Counted from the first letter of the stretch, positions 45,380 to 55,692 are shown. The stretch: 64,000 nucleotides of DNA from Sphingopyxis panaciterrae (GCF_011762125.1 NZ_JAASQN010000001.1:1364001-1428000); one strand, 5' to 3'. A program made the numbers and translations. Notes: a model not told the origin generated them from the sequence alone.

Positions 45380-47035
45380 GTGAGCGAACGGGAATCGATG
45401 CCCTATGACGTGGTCATCGTCGGAGCGGGTCCGGCGGGACTTTCGGCGGCGATCCGCCTCAAGCAGCTGGCGAATGAAGCAGGCAGCGAATTGTCGGTCT
45501 GTATCCTTGAAAAAGGGTCCGAAGTTGGCGCGCATATCCTGTCGGGCGCGGTCATCGACCCGAAATCACTCGACGAATTGCTTCCCGACTGGCGCGACCA
45601 AGGATGCCCGCTGGCGCAGGTGCCGGTGAACGACAACCAGCATTGGGTGCTGACGAAGACGAAAAAATTCGGGCTTCCCAATTTCATCTCGCCCGGTTTC
45701 CTGCACAATGAGGGCACTTATACGGGCAGCCTTGGTAATCTTTGCCGGTGGCTCGCCGAACAGGCGGAAGCGCTGGGGGTCGAGATTTTCGCTGGCTTCC
45801 CCGCGGCCGAGATTCTCTACAATGAGGACGGCTCGGTAAAGGGCGTTGCGACCGGCGACATGGGCGTCGCGCGCGACGGCAGCCACAAGGGCGATTACCA
45901 GCCCGGCCTCGAACTTCATGCCAAATATACCTTCTTCGGCGAGGGCGTGCGCGGTCATCTGACCAAGATGCTGAAGCCGCAGTTCGCGCTCGATGCCGAC
46001 TGCGAGCCGCAGGTCTATGGCCTCGGCGTCAAGGAGCTGTGGGATATCAAGCCCGAGAATCACGCCGAGGGCCGGGTCATCCACACGCAGGGCTGGCCGC
46101 TCGATCACAATACGAACGGCGGCGGTTTCCTCTATCACCAGGCGAACGGGCAGGTCGCGTTGGGTTTCGTGACGTGGCTCAATTATCGCAATCCGCACAC
46201 CTCGCCCTTCCAGGAAATGCAGAAGTGGAAGACGCACCCCGAGATCGCGAAGATCCTGAAGGGCGGCAAGCGCGTTTCCTATGGCGCGCGCGCGATCAGC
46301 GACGGCGGTTATCAGTCGGTGCCGAAGCTGGCCTTCCCGGGCGGCGCGCTGATCGGCGACAGCGCCGGCTTCCTGAACGTGCCGCGTATCAAGGGCACGC
46401 ATACCGCGATGAAATCGGGGATGATGGCGGCCGAGGCGGCGTTTGCGGCGGTGACCGCAGGGCGCGGCAGCGATACGCTTGCCGCCTATCAGGACGCCTA
46501 TGACGACAGCTGGGTGAAGAAGGAACTCAGCGTCGTGCGCAACGTCCTGCCGCTCGTCGAGAAATATGGCGACCTTGCGGGCACGCTGCTGTCGGGCATC
46601 ACCATGTGGGCCGAAACGCTGAAGATCAGAATGCCGTTCACGATGAAGCATCATCCCGACAACACGACGCTCTATCGTGCCGACATGATGCCGAAGCCCG
46701 ACTATCCGAAACCCGATGGCGTGCTGACCTTCGATCGCCTGTCGTCGGTGTTCCTGTCGAACACCAATCATGAGGAGGACCAGCCGGTCCATCTGCAACT
46801 CAAGGACCCGTCGATCCCGGTGGCATATAATCTGCCGCTCTATGACGAGCCTGCGCAGCGTTATTGCCCGGCGGGGGTCTATGAAATCGTCGGTGAGGCC
46901 GAAGGCGATCCGAAGTTCGTGATCAACGCGCAGAATTGCGTCCATTGCAAGACGTGTGACATCAAGGACCCGACCCAGAATATCAACTGGGTCACCCCCG
47001 AAGGCGGCGGAGGCCCCAATTATCCGAACATGTAA
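45380..47035 (+). CDS. electron transfer flavoprotein-ubiquinone oxidoreductase
   Basis: The 551-residue product has the FAD site VVIVGAGPAGLSAAIRL near the N-terminus and C-terminal 4Fe-4S cysteines in QRYCPAGVYEI plus NAQNCVHCKTCDIKDP. It passes electrons from ETF (fatty-acid and amino-acid oxidation) to ubiquinone at the inner membrane. The GTG at 45380 has an AAAGG site; an ATG at 45398 is an alternative. The acyl-CoA ligase at 38971 belongs to the same general catabolism. The 3' end is overlapped by the next gene. Confidence 0.95.
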   Translation: MSERESMPYDVVIVGAGPAGLSAAIRLKQLANEAGSELSVCILEKGSEVGAHILSGAVIDPKSLDELLPDWRDQGCPLAQVPVNDNQHWVLTKTKKFGLPNFISPGFLHNEGTYTGSLGNLCRWLAEQAEALGVEIFAGFPAAEILYNEDGSVKGVATGDMGVARDGSHKGDYQPGLELHAKYTFFGEGVRGHLTKMLKPQFALDADCEPQVYGLGVKELWDIKPENHAEGRVIHTQGWPLDHNTNGGGFLYHQANGQVALGFVTWLNYRNPHTSPFQEMQKWKTHPEIAKILKGGKRVSYGARAISDGGYQSVPKLAFPGGALIGDSAGFLNVPRIKGTHTAMKSGMMAAEAAFAAVTAGRGSDTLAAYQDAYDDSWVKKELSVVRNVLPLVEKYGDLAGTLLSGITMWAETLKIRMPFTMKHHPDNTTLYRADMMPKPDYPKPDGVLTFDRLSSVFLSNTNHEEDQPVHLQLKDPSIPVAYNLPLYDEPAQRYCPAGVYEIVGEAEGDPKFVINAQNCVHCKTCDIKDPTQNINWVTPEGGGGPNYPNM

Positions 47036-48701
47036 GTCCGTCCGCTTTGCCGCCGCCGCGCTTCTCGTTGCCCCGATGCTGGCGTTCGCGGTGCCGGCGC
47101 GGGCGGCGGATGATAGCAGCGCCGCGCTGAATGCGCTGGTGAAGGCGCGGCTGGCCGAGGAAGCCGGCGAGCCGGCCGCCGCCCTGTCCGCGCTGGCCAC
47201 GCTGGCCAGTCATTCGCCGACGCTGCCGGGGCTGCGCGGGCGGATGCTCGAACAGGCGATCGAAGCCGGCGATCTTGCGGCGGCGCGGAGTGCGGCGGCG
47301 ACGCTGTGGCAGGGGGGCGATCGCCGTTTCGATGCGCAACTGGTGCTGTTCGCCGATGCCGTCCGCAAGGGTGACTGGAAAGCCGCGCAGGGATATTTGG
47401 CCGGCCGCGCCGACAAGACCGGCGCTGATGCGATATCGCGGCTGATCCAGCCGACGCTGAATGCGTGGATCGATCTGGGTGCACGCACCACAAACCCTGA
47501 ACGCCATCTGCTCGCGGCCAATGTCCGGGCACGTCCCGAACCGGCGCTCGCGCTCGAAGCGGCGCTAGTCCAGCTCGCCGGTGGCCGGACGGCCGACGCC
47601 ATCGCGATCACCGACGCGATCACGCTGACCGACCGCACGAGCCAGCTCGTCGCGCTGCGCGCCGCGGCGACGCTCGACAAGGCGGGCGAGGGGGCGGCGG
47701 CCGAGCGGCTGCGCAAACGCATCGCGCTGGCGTCGGGCGGACGCGAGGATCCGTTGCTGCTGATGCCCGACCAGCCCGTGTCGACGCCGCGCGGCGGGAT
47801 TGCCCACTGGATGGCACTGCTCGCCGACGGGTTCGCCCGGACGCCGAACAGCAGCCCGAAAATCTCGCTGATTTTCGCGCGGTCGGCCTATTGGCTCGAC
47901 CATGGCGACTGGACGGTCCGCTCGGCACTGGTCGAGGCGCTCGATCATAATGGCCAACCGCAGGAGGCGATGGCGCTGCTCACCGGCGGCCGCCGGGCGA
48001 TGCCGCCGGTGCTCGATATGCGGCGCGCGGAACTGCTCGCCGATGCGGGGCAACTGGCGGAGGCGGCGAAGCTCGCCGAAAGCGCGGCGGCGCAGGAGCC
48101 GCCGGTGCGCAGCCTGCTGGTCCGCTTTGCCGATATCGCGCGGCGTTCGAGTGACCCGCAGGCGGCCGGGCGCGCCTATTCCCGGCTCGAGGCGACGCTG
48201 GGTACGGGCGACGACAGCGCGCTGCGCGGCACCTTGCTGATCGCGCGCGCCGAATTGCTGCTGCAGGCGGGGGCGTGGGACGATGCCCAGCCTTTGCTGG
48301 AAAAGGCGGTGGCGCTGCGGCCCGACGATGCGGCGGTGCTCAATTTTGCCGGCTATTCGGCGCTCGAACGGCGCAAGGACGTCAAGACCTCGCTCGCGCG
48401 GATCGAGGCGGCGTGGAACCTGGAACCGCAGGATGCGAGCATCACCGATTCGCTCGGCTGGGCCTATTTCCTGACCGGGCGCGTCGAGGAAGCGGTGCCC
48501 TTGCTCGAAAAGGCGCAGCGCGGCGAACCCGATAATCCGGTGATCGTCGAACATCTGGGCGATGCCTATTGGCAGGCGGGGCGCCGGTTCCAGGCGCGTT
48601 ATGTCTGGCGCGCCGCGGCGCTGCTCGCCGAGGCCGAGATGACGACGCGGCTGGAGACGAAGTTGCGCGACGGGCTGACTCCGGCGACGACCGCGCCATG
48701 A
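46956..48701 (+). CDS. exported tetratricopeptide-repeat protein
   Basis: The product is up to 581 residues. A signal peptide is seen in the part reading VRFAAAALLVAPMLAFAVPARAA, then many helical TPR-like units run through to the end, clearest at about 440-560 (LNFAGYSALERRKDV, DSLGWAYFLTGRVEEAVPLLEKAQ). The start is unclear. The only normal start codon before the signal peptide is the GTG at 46956, inside the ETF oxidoreductase gene. The next ATG (47076) would cut the signal peptide. It is probably a periplasmic or outer-membrane assembly or scaffold protein. Its stop overlaps the ispE start. Confidence 0.82.
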   Translation: MTSRTRPRISTGSPPKAAEAPIIRTCKSVRFAAAALLVAPMLAFAVPARAADDSSAALNALVKARLAEEAGEPAAALSALATLASHSPTLPGLRGRMLEQAIEAGDLAAARSAAATLWQGGDRRFDAQLVLFADAVRKGDWKAAQGYLAGRADKTGADAISRLIQPTLNAWIDLGARTTNPERHLLAANVRARPEPALALEAALVQLAGGRTADAIAITDAITLTDRTSQLVALRAAATLDKAGEGAAAERLRKRIALASGGREDPLLLMPDQPVSTPRGGIAHWMALLADGFARTPNSSPKISLIFARSAYWLDHGDWTVRSALVEALDHNGQPQEAMALLTGGRRAMPPVLDMRRAELLADAGQLAEAAKLAESAAAQEPPVRSLLVRFADIARRSSDPQAAGRAYSRLEATLGTGDDSALRGTLLIARAELLLQAGAWDDAQPLLEKAVALRPDDAAVLNFAGYSALERRKDVKTSLARIEAAWNLEPQDASITDSLGWAYFLTGRVEEAVPLLEKAQRGEPDNPVIVEHLGDAYWQAGRRFQARYVWRAAALLAEAEMTTRLETKLRDGLTPATTAP

Positions 48702-49546
48702 CCGTCTTTCGCGAGACCGGCTGGGCGAAGATCAACCTCGCGCTCCATGTTCGCGGGCGCCGCGCCGACGGTTATCACGATATCGAGACCTTGTTCGCCT
48801 TCGTCGACGATGGCGACGTGATCGAGGCCGAGTTTGCCGATGCCGACAGCCTGACGATCGCGGGCGAGTTCGCCGAACGGCTGAGCGCTGGCGGCGACAA
48901 TCTGGTTCAGCAGGTGCTGGCATTGCTCCGCGCGCGTCATGGCGCCGGGCGGGTGCCGCCGCTTGCGGTGACCTTGACCAAGCGGCTGCCGGTCGCGGCG
49001 GGGATCGGCGGCGGGTCGGCCGATGCCGCGGCGATGGCGCGGCTGGTGCGGCGCCATTTCCTGCCAGAACTGGGCGATGCGGCGCTGGCGCGGCTGATCG
49101 GCCCGCTGGGCGCCGATATCGCGGCTTGTGTTGCGAGCGCGACCTGCCTTGGCGTCGGCGTCGGGGCGGAATTGAGCCCGGTGCCCGAATTGCGGCTGAC
49201 GGAAACGCCGGTGCTGCTCGTCAATCCGCGCCAGCCGGTGGCGACGGGGCCGGTCTTTGCGGCGTGGGACGGCATCGATCGCGGGCCTCTCTTCACCGGC
49301 GCCGATTTGCGCGCGCAGCTGTTCGCGGGGCGCAATGATCTGCAGCGGCCCGCGATGGCGCAGTGCCCGGCGATCGTTGATATGCTGACCGAACTTGGCG
49401 CGCTGCGTCCGTGGCTGGCGCGGATGTCGGGGTCGGGGGCGACCTGTTTTGCCTTGTTTGATGCCACGGCCGAACGCGATGCGGCCGCCGCGAACCTGGC
49501 GCAAAGCCATCCGCATTGGTGGCAGATGACGGGAGCCCTTCGATGA
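48698..49546 (+). CDS. ispE: 4-diphosphocytidyl-2-C-methyl-D-erythritol kinase
   Basis: The 282-residue GHMP kinase of the MEP isoprenoid pathway has AKINLALHVRGRRADGYHDI at the N-terminus, the ATP-binding Gly/Ser loop PVAAGIGGGSADAAA (about 95-109), and C-terminal MSGSGATCFALF. The start at 48698 overlaps the stop of the TPR gene, and its stop overlaps the next gene. The three genes are therefore read as a coupled string. Confidence 0.95.
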   Translation: MTVFRETGWAKINLALHVRGRRADGYHDIETLFAFVDDGDVIEAEFADADSLTIAGEFAERLSAGGDNLVQQVLALLRARHGAGRVPPLAVTLTKRLPVAAGIGGGSADAAAMARLVRRHFLPELGDAALARLIGPLGADIAACVASATCLGVGVGAELSPVPELRLTETPVLLVNPRQPVATGPVFAAWDGIDRGPLFTGADLRAQLFAGRNDLQRPAMAQCPAIVDMLTELGALRPWLARMSGSGATCFALFDATAERDAAAANLAQSHPHWWQMTGALR

Positions 49547-50277
49547 GCAGCGAGGCCTGGAGCCAGTTGGGCGAACCGCGCGCGGGCGGCATCTTGCTGA
49601 TCGCCGATCATGCGTCGGCGCTGGTGCCCGATGATATCGACCTCGGCATCGACCCGGCGTTGCTGCGCGAGCATATCGCGGTCGATATCGGCGTCGCCGA
49701 GGTGGCGGCGCTGCTGGTCGACAGCGGCGCGGTCGATGCGGCGATCCTCGGCGGGGTGTCGCGGCTGGTCGTCGACTGCAACCGCGAGGAAGAGGCGCCC
49801 GGCGTGCTGCCGATCGCGAGCGATGGGCATGCGATTCCGGGCAATGCGCTGGGCGAGGACGGCCGCGAGGCGCGGCTTGCGCGCTTTTTCCGCCCCTATC
49901 ACGACCATATCGCGGCGACGATCGCGGCGCATCGCCCCGCGATGATCCTGTCGCTGCACAGCTTTACACCTCGGCTCGCCAGCGACCCCGGGCAGGCGCG
50001 GCCGTGGCAGGTTGGGGTGCTCTATAATGAGGACGACCGGCTGGCAGCGGCGGCGATCGCCGCGCTGGCGGGCGAAGGGTTGGTCGTCGGCGACCAGCAG
50101 CCCTATTCGGGCAAGCTGCTCAACGCGACGATGAACCGGCATGCCGAAGGCAATCATATTCCCTATGTGGGGATCGAGATGCGGCAGGATCTGGCCGGCG
50201 ATGCGGCGGGGCAGGCGCAGTTCGCCGAACGGCTGACGCGCATGTGCAAGAAAGTAACATTGAACATCGGCGAATAG
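49543..50277 (+). CDS. N-formylglutamate amidohydrolase family protein
   Basis: The product is 244 residues. The family motifs LIADHASALVPDD near the N-terminus, VVDCNREEEAPGVLP, YHDHIAATI and ILSLHSFTP are visible. These hold the metal ligands of the HutG-type zinc hydrolase fold. The named reaction is release of formate from N-formyl-L-glutamate in histidine breakdown, but no hut genes are nearby, so the substrate here may differ. It overlaps ispE by four bases. Confidence 0.88.
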   Translation: MSSEAWSQLGEPRAGGILLIADHASALVPDDIDLGIDPALLREHIAVDIGVAEVAALLVDSGAVDAAILGGVSRLVVDCNREEEAPGVLPIASDGHAIPGNALGEDGREARLARFFRPYHDHIAATIAAHRPAMILSLHSFTPRLASDPGQARPWQVGVLYNEDDRLAAAAIAALAGEGLVVGDQQPYSGKLLNATMNRHAEGNHIPYVGIEMRQDLAGDAAGQAQFAERLTRMCKKVTLNIGE

Positions 50278-50336
50278 GCGTGTAGACGCGCATCCGATCG
50301 ACATTTTATGAAATATTATTTCTCGGAGCTCTCCAA

Positions 50337-52199
50337 ATGCCTTCTTATCGTTCGCGCACCACGACCCACGGCCGCAATATGGCCGGCGCACGCGGACTGT
50401 GGCGCGCCACCGGCATGAAGGACAGCGATTTCGGCAAGCCGATCATTGCCGTCGTCAACAGCTTCACCCAGTTCGTGCCGGGCCATGTCCACCTCAAGGA
50501 CCTCGGCCAGATGGTCGCGCGCGAGATCGAGGCGGCGGGCGGGGTTGCCAAGGAATTCAACACGATCGCGGTCGACGACGGCATCGCGATGGGCCACGAC
50601 GGCATGCTGTACAGCCTGCCGAGCCGCGACCTGATCGCCGACAGCGTCGAATATATGGTCAATGCGCATTGCGCCGATGCGATGGTGTGCATCTCCAACT
50701 GCGACAAGATCACTCCGGGCATGCTGATGGCGGCGCTGCGGATCAATATCCCCGTCGTTTTCGTGTCGGGCGGGCCGATGGAAGCGGGCAAGGTGATCCT
50801 GAAGGGCAAGGAGGTTGCGCTCGACCTTGTCGATGCGATGGTTGCCGCCGCCGACGAAAAATATAGCGATGCGGAAGTTACCGCGATCGAACAGGCGGCG
50901 TGTCCGACGTGCGGCAGCTGTTCGGGCATGTTCACCGCCAATTCGATGAACTGCCTGACCGAAGCGCTCGGCCTGTCGCTGCCGGGCAATGGTTCGACGC
51001 TCGCGACGCATGCCGACCGCAAGCAATTGTTCCTGCGCGCCGGTCGTATCGCGGTCGAGATGTGCCGCCGCTACTATGAGCAGGACGACGACAGCGTGTT
51101 GCCGCGCAATATCGCAACCTTCGAGGCGTTCGAAAATGCGATGAGCCTCGACATCGCGATGGGCGGTTCGACCAACACGGTGCTCCACCTGCTCGCGGCT
51201 GCGTTCGAGGCTGGCGTCGATTTCACCATGGACGACATCGACCGGCTGTCGCGCCGCGTCCCGTGCCTGTCGAAGGTCGCGCCCGCCAAATCGGACGTCC
51301 ATATGGAGGATGTCCACCGCGCCGGCGGGATCATGGCGATCCTCGGCCAGCTCGAACGCGCGGGTCTGCTCCACGCGCATCTGCCGACGGTGCACAGTGC
51401 GACGCTGGGCGATGCGCTCAACAAATGGGACATCTCGCGTACCAACGACCCCGAGGTGCAGAAATTCTTCATGGCAGCTCCCGGCGGGGTGCCGACACAA
51501 GTGGCGTTCAGTCAGGACCGGCGCTGGGACGAGCTTGACCTCGATCGCGAAACCGGCGTCATTCGCTCGGCCAGCCATGCGTTCAGCAAGGACGGCGGGC
51601 TCGCGGTACTGAGCGGCAATATCGCGCTCGACGGCTGCATCGTGAAGACCGCGGGGGTCGACGACAAGATCCTGAAATTCGCGGGCCCGGCGAAGGTGTT
51701 CGAAAGCCAGGACGCGGCGGTCGCCGGCATCCTGACCGGGCAGGTCGAGGCGGGCGACGTCGTCGTGATCCGCTATGAAGGGCCGAAGGGCGGGCCGGGC
51801 ATGCAGGAAATGCTCTATCCGACGAGCTATCTGAAATCGAAGGGGCTGGGCGCCGCCTGCGCGCTGATCACCGACGGACGCTTTTCGGGCGGCACGTCGG
51901 GATTGTCGATCGGCCATGTGTCACCCGAGGCGGCCGAAGGGGGCACGATCGGCCTGGTGGAAAATGGCGACCGGATCGAGATCGACATTCCGGCGCGGAC
52001 GATCAGCCTTGCCGTGTCCGACGCCGACCTCGCGGCACGCCGCGCTGCGATGGATGCGAAGGGCGATGCCGCGTGGCAGCCCGCAAAAGCGCGCCCGCGT
52101 AAGGTTTCAGTCGCACTTCAGGCCTATGCTGCGATGACGACGAGTGCCGCGCGCGGTGCGGTGCGCGACCTGTCGCAGCTGAAGGGGACCAGGGGATGA
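50337..52199 (+). CDS. ilvD: dihydroxy-acid dehydratase
   Basis: The 620-residue product is IlvD, which dehydrates dihydroxy-isovalerate and dihydroxy-methylvalerate in branched-chain amino acid synthesis. Fe-S Cys residues are in [12 protein letters not shown] and [18 protein letters not shown]. The spacing is typical of the [4Fe-4S] (E. coli-like) form. A GGAG site precedes the ATG. Its stop overlaps the start of a lipoprotein gene, and a strong terminator follows that gene. Confidence 0.96.
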   Translation: MPSYRSRTTTHGRNMAGARGLWRATGMKDSDFGKPIIAVVNSFTQFVPGHVHLKDLGQMVAREIEAAGGVAKEFNTIAVDDGIAMGHDGMLYSLPSRDLIADSVEYMVNAHCADAMVCISNCDKITPGMLMAALRINIPVVFVSGGPMEAGKVILKGKEVALDLVDAMVAAADEKYSDAEVTAIEQAACPTCGSCSGMFTANSMNCLTEALGLSLPGNGSTLATHADRKQLFLRAGRIAVEMCRRYYEQDDDSVLPRNIATFEAFENAMSLDIAMGGSTNTVLHLLAAAFEAGVDFTMDDIDRLSRRVPCLSKVAPAKSDVHMEDVHRAGGIMAILGQLERAGLLHAHLPTVHSATLGDALNKWDISRTNDPEVQKFFMAAPGGVPTQVAFSQDRRWDELDLDRETGVIRSASHAFSKDGGLAVLSGNIALDGCIVKTAGVDDKILKFAGPAKVFESQDAAVAGILTGQVEAGDVVVIRYEGPKGGPGMQEMLYPTSYLKSKGLGAACALITDGRFSGGTSGLSIGHVSPEAAEGGTIGLVENGDRIEIDIPARTISLAVSDADLAARRAAMDAKGDAAWQPAKARPRKVSVALQAYAAMTTSAARGAVRDLSQLKGTRG

Positions 52200-52591
52200 C
52201 GAAATCGACGCGGCGCGGCGCATGGCTGCTCCTGCTGGCGCTGGGCGGCTGCAACGGCTCGCCCGACAATGGCGAACTCGCCAAAGTCGAGGCGCGGGGA
52301 TCGCGCGAAGCCGCAGAAAACGGCCGCATCGAATGCGCGCTCGAGGGCGCGAAGCTGTTCGACCGTACCTGCACCGTCCAGGAAATGAGCGGCACCGACG
52401 GAACGGCGCTGGTCGTTGGACGCGGCGATGTCGGGTACCGGCGCCTGCTGATCACCACCGACGGGCGCGGGCTGATCTCGGCCGACGGGTCGGAGCCGGC
52501 GAAGGTAACGATCGTCGGCGACAAGCTGATCGAAGTCGCAGTCGGCGCCGACCGTTATCGGCTGCCCGCCAATACCGGCGGCGCGAAGTAA
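52196..52591 (+). CDS. small lipoprotein of unknown function
   Basis: The product is 131 residues. The signal sequence with lipobox LALGGC predicts lipidation at Cys19 and membrane anchoring. The rest is a small beta-rich domain with Cys residues in IECALEGA and RTCTVQEM that could form a disulfide. I do not recognise the family. It is coupled to ilvD by a 4-base overlap and shares its terminator. Confidence 0.8.
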   Translation: MTKSTRRGAWLLLLALGGCNGSPDNGELAKVEARGSREAAENGRIECALEGAKLFDRTCTVQEMSGTDGTALVVGRGDVGYRRLLITTDGRGLISADGSEPAKVTIVGDKLIEVAVGADRYRLPANTGGAK

Positions 52592-52597
52592 TTTCTT

Positions 52598-52627
52598 CGT
52601 CATTGCTTCGCTTCGCCCGCAATGACG
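52598..52627. repeat. short inverted repeat CGTCATTGC...GCAATGACG
   Basis: Nine-base arms with a 12-base loop lie just after the lipoprotein stop. This is another member of the window-wide set of intergenic palindromes with GTCA/TGAC edges. Confidence 0.8.
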
Positions 52628-52641
52628 ATATGGGAATGAAC

Positions 52642-52666
52642 GATCGCTTCTGCCGCGATCTTTTTT
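52642..52666 (+). terminator. intrinsic terminator of the ilvD-lipoprotein unit
   Basis: Stem GATCGC/GCGATC with a seven-base loop, followed directly by six T residues (52661-52666). It ends 24 bases before the next start codon. Confidence 0.88.
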
Positions 52667-52689
52667 CTGCGTCATGCTAGACTTGGGGC

Positions 52690-54042
52690 ATGCCTATACC
52701 CTTTGAAGCGCCGATCCTGACCAGCGCCGCGATGCGCGAGGCCGAGGCGGCTTGCGCGGTGCAAGGTACTTCGCTGTCCGAATTGATGGAGAGCGCCGGG
52801 GCGGCGGTCGCCGATACGGCGTGGCGGATGGCGGCGGGCGCGCCGATCCTGATCCTGTGCGGTCCGGGAAACAATGGCGGCGATGGTTATGTTGCGGCGC
52901 GGCTGCTTGCCGAGCGCGGCGCGGCGGTGCGCGTGGCGGCGCTGGCCGGGCCAGCGACCGATCTGGCAAAGGCGGCGCGGGCGCGCTGGAGCGGACCGGT
53001 CGAGACGTTTGATCGCACGACGAAACCCGCGCCGCTGGTCATCGACGCGCTGTTCGGCGTCGGATTGTCGCGACCACTGGCCGATGAACTCGCGGCGATG
53101 CTGCGCGCTTTTGCGGGAAGGCATATTCTTGCGGTCGATGTGCCGAGCGGCGCCGATGGCGACGGTGCGGCCGACTGGACGCCGCCGCTCCCCGCCGACG
53201 TGACGCTGGCGCTCGGGGCGCTGAAACCGGCGCATGTGCTGTTGCCGGCGGCGACGGCATGCGGCCGCGTCCTGCTCGCGCCGATTGGTATATCGGCGAA
53301 CAAGACGATGCGCACCTTGCCTGCAACGCGACCGGCGACACCCGACTCAAAGGCGCATAAGTTCAGCCGCGGCATGGTGCTGGTGTTTGCGGGGCCGATG
53401 CCGGGCGCCGCCGAACTGGCGGCAGCGGCGGCGCTGCGTGCGGGCGCGGGCTATGTCGTGCTCGACGGCAGCGAGCGGGCGCCCTTCGCCGCGATCATCG
53501 TCGAGGGTGAAGAGAAATTCGGTGAGCGGCTCGACGATCCGCGTGTCGGTGCGGTCGTGATCGGCCCGGGCTTTCCGGCGGGCGACGATTTGCTGTTCGA
53601 TGTCGAGGCGGCGCTCGATTCGGGAAAGCCGCTCGTGCTCGACGCCGCCGCGATCGCGGCGGCGCTGCCGCGGCTCGCCGAAACCCCGCGCCGGGCGATC
53701 CTGACGCCACACGAAGGCGAGTTCGAGAAGGCTTTTCCGCAGCTTTACGGCAGCAAGATCGATCGCGCGAAGGCGGCGGCTGTGCGGACGCAGGCGGTGG
53801 TCGTCTACAAGGGTGCCGACACGATCGTCGCCGCACCCGACGGCCGCGTCGCGGCGGCGTGGCCGGGCAGCCCGTGGCTGGCCACTGCGGGGACGGGTGA
53901 TGTGCTCGCGGGCGCATGCGGCGCGATGCTGGCGCGGGGCGGCGACCCTTTCGACGCGGCAGTCGCTGCGGTGGGCTGGCATATCGCGCAGGCAGCGCGT
54001 ATAGGCCCCGGCCTTGTCGCCGACGACCTGGTCAGGAAATGA
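52690..54042 (+). CDS. nnr: bifunctional NAD(P)H-hydrate epimerase/dehydratase
   Basis: The 450-residue fusion has an N-terminal YjeF_N epimerase domain (about 1-205, with ILCGPGNNGGDGYVAARLL) and a C-terminal ribokinase-like dehydratase domain (about 215-445, with LTPHEGEFEKAF and WLATAGTGDVLAGACGAML). It repairs damaged NAD(P)HX in the cytosol. The C-terminus overlaps the open frame of the next gene, whose start is two bases beyond its stop. Confidence 0.94.
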   Translation: MPIPFEAPILTSAAMREAEAACAVQGTSLSELMESAGAAVADTAWRMAAGAPILILCGPGNNGGDGYVAARLLAERGAAVRVAALAGPATDLAKAARARWSGPVETFDRTTKPAPLVIDALFGVGLSRPLADELAAMLRAFAGRHILAVDVPSGADGDGAADWTPPLPADVTLALGALKPAHVLLPAATACGRVLLAPIGISANKTMRTLPATRPATPDSKAHKFSRGMVLVFAGPMPGAAELAAAAALRAGAGYVVLDGSERAPFAAIIVEGEEKFGERLDDPRVGAVVIGPGFPAGDDLLFDVEAALDSGKPLVLDAAAIAAALPRLAETPRRAILTPHEGEFEKAFPQLYGSKIDRAKAAAVRTQAVVVYKGADTIVAAPDGRVAAAWPGSPWLATAGTGDVLAGACGAMLARGGDPFDAAVAAVGWHIAQAARIGPGLVADDLVRK

Positions 54043-54043
54043 A

Positions 54044-55243
54044 ATGAGTGAAGCTGCGCTGATCGAGCGCATCGCCGCGCGCGGCGATGGCGTGACGGGC
54101 GACGGGCGCCATGTGATGGGCGGAGTCCCCGGCGACCGGGTGCGCGACGACGGCATCATCGTCCCCGGCCCGAACCGTGCCGATCCGCCGTGCCGTCATT
54201 TCGGTAAATGCGGCGGCTGCCAGCTCCAGCATGTCGCTGAACCGGCGCTGGCCGACTTCGTGCGCGACCGCGTCGTTGGCGGGCTCGAGGGCCAGGAAAT
54301 GAGGGGCGTCCATGTGCTGCCCGCGCTGCTATCGCCGCCGCAGAGCCGCCGCCGCGCCACGCTGACGGCACTCCGGACCGGGAAGCAGGTCGCGATCGGC
54401 TTCAACGCGGCGCAGAGCAACCAGATCGTCGACATGCGGATGTGTCCGCTGCTCCTTCCCGAACTGTTCGCGCTGATCGCGCCGCTGCGCGAGCTGTTGG
54501 GCATCATCGCGCAGCAGCGACGGCCGGTGAAGGTCAAGTTGCAGATGCTCGATCAGGGTGCCGAGGTGATATTGGAAGGCGTGAAGGCCGAGGGGCTTGA
54601 CGCTGCGATGGGGCTGCAGGACTTTGCCGCCGCGCACGCGCTGGCACGGCTGGCGATCGATCAGGGCGACGGGATCGAAACCATCTGGCAGCCCGAACCG
54701 CCGACGATGCGCTTCGGCGACATATTGGTCGAAGTACCGCCCTTCGCCTTTTTGCAGGCGACGGATGCGGGGCAGGCTGCGCTGGTCGATGCGGTCCGGC
54801 GCGCGATTGGTGATGCGGGCGCGGTGGCCGATCTGTTCGCGGGTGTCGGCACCTTTGCGCTGTCGGTGCAGGCGGGCCGGAAAGTCTATGCCGCCGAGGG
54901 CGCGCGCGATGCGATCGCGGCGCTGACCGGCGCCGCGAACCGTGCACGGGCGCTGGTCGCGACCGAACATCGCGACCTGTTCCGGCGGCCGCTGATCCCT
55001 GCCGAGCTGAATCGTTTCGGCGCGGTGATCCTCGACCCGCCACGCGCGGGAGCGGAGGAGCAGGTGAAGCAACTCGCGGCGTCCGACGCGCCTGTCATCG
55101 CCTATGTCAGCTGCAACCCGGCAAGCTTTGCCCGCGACGCGAAGATGCTGGTCGCGGGCGGCTATACGCTCGACTGGGTCCAGCCCGTCGGCCAGTTCCG
55201 CTGGTCGACGCATGTGGAGCTGGCCGCGCGCTTTTTGCGCTGA
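54044..55243 (+). CDS. TrmA/RumA-type class I RNA (uracil-5-)-methyltransferase
   Basis: The product is 399 residues. Fe-S Cys residues are in CRHFGKCGGCQ (C50, C56, C59), with a fourth in MRMCPLLL. The SAM-binding VADLFAGVGTFALSVQ, the motif VILDPPRAGAEEQV, and the nucleophile Cys in AYVSCNPASFARD mark the RumA/RlmCD/TrmA family. It probably makes m5U in 23S rRNA or tRNA. Since TrmFO already covers tRNA U54, an rRNA target is more likely. This is inference. A tail-to-tail gap of two bases separates it from the MAPEG gene. Confidence 0.9.
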   Translation: MSEAALIERIAARGDGVTGDGRHVMGGVPGDRVRDDGIIVPGPNRADPPCRHFGKCGGCQLQHVAEPALADFVRDRVVGGLEGQEMRGVHVLPALLSPPQSRRRATLTALRTGKQVAIGFNAAQSNQIVDMRMCPLLLPELFALIAPLRELLGIIAQQRRPVKVKLQMLDQGAEVILEGVKAEGLDAAMGLQDFAAAHALARLAIDQGDGIETIWQPEPPTMRFGDILVEVPPFAFLQATDAGQAALVDAVRRAIGDAGAVADLFAGVGTFALSVQAGRKVYAAEGARDAIAALTGAANRARALVATEHRDLFRRPLIPAELNRFGAVILDPPRAGAEEQVKQLAASDAPVIAYVSCNPASFARDAKMLVAGGYTLDWVQPVGQFRWSTHVELAARFLR

Positions 55244-55245
55244 CG

Positions 55246-55680
55246 TCAGTTCAGCACGAAGCCCATGAAGGCGTGGATGCACAGCGCCAGGAGCGACAGG
55301 CTCGCCAGTGCGAAGATGCCGAAACGCCAGATCACGCGGTTGACGGTCACCTGGATCAGGCTGTGGACGATGCGCAGCACGACATAGGCCCACGCGATCT
55401 GCGCGTTGAGCCCGCCGCCCATGCCGCCGATCGCGAGCGCCAGCGCGACGGCATAGAAGACCGTCGGCTGCTCCATCAGATGGTTGTAATTATGGGCTTT
55501 CCACTGGACCTCGGGTGGCAGCAGGTCGTCGAGGCCCTTGCCGGTGCCGCCGACCATCTTCGCGGCATCGATCTTGGCGCGCTGCATCGCGGGAATGCGC
55601 GTCGCATACATCCAGACCCACATCACCATCGACCAGAGCGCAAGCGTCGCAACGGGCCCCAATATCGCGTTATTATCCAT
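55246..55680 (-). CDS. MAPEG family membrane protein (paralogue 2)
   Basis: The 144-residue, four-helix protein has HNYNHLMEQPTVFYAV and WAYVVLRIVHSLIQVTVNRV, matching the MAPEG (membrane-associated eicosanoid/glutathione metabolism) family. The bacterial role is not established. It follows its paralogue by 12 bases, and both starts share a GGGGGAAAGAT leader, which points to tandem duplication. Confidence 0.88.
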   Translation of the reverse strand: MDNNAILGPVATLALWSMVMWVWMYATRIPAMQRAKIDAAKMVGGTGKGLDDLLPPEVQWKAHNYNHLMEQPTVFYAVALALAIGGMGGGLNAQIAWAYVVLRIVHSLIQVTVNRVIWRFGIFALASLSLLALCIHAFMGFVLN

Positions 55681-55692
55681 TATCTTTCCCCC

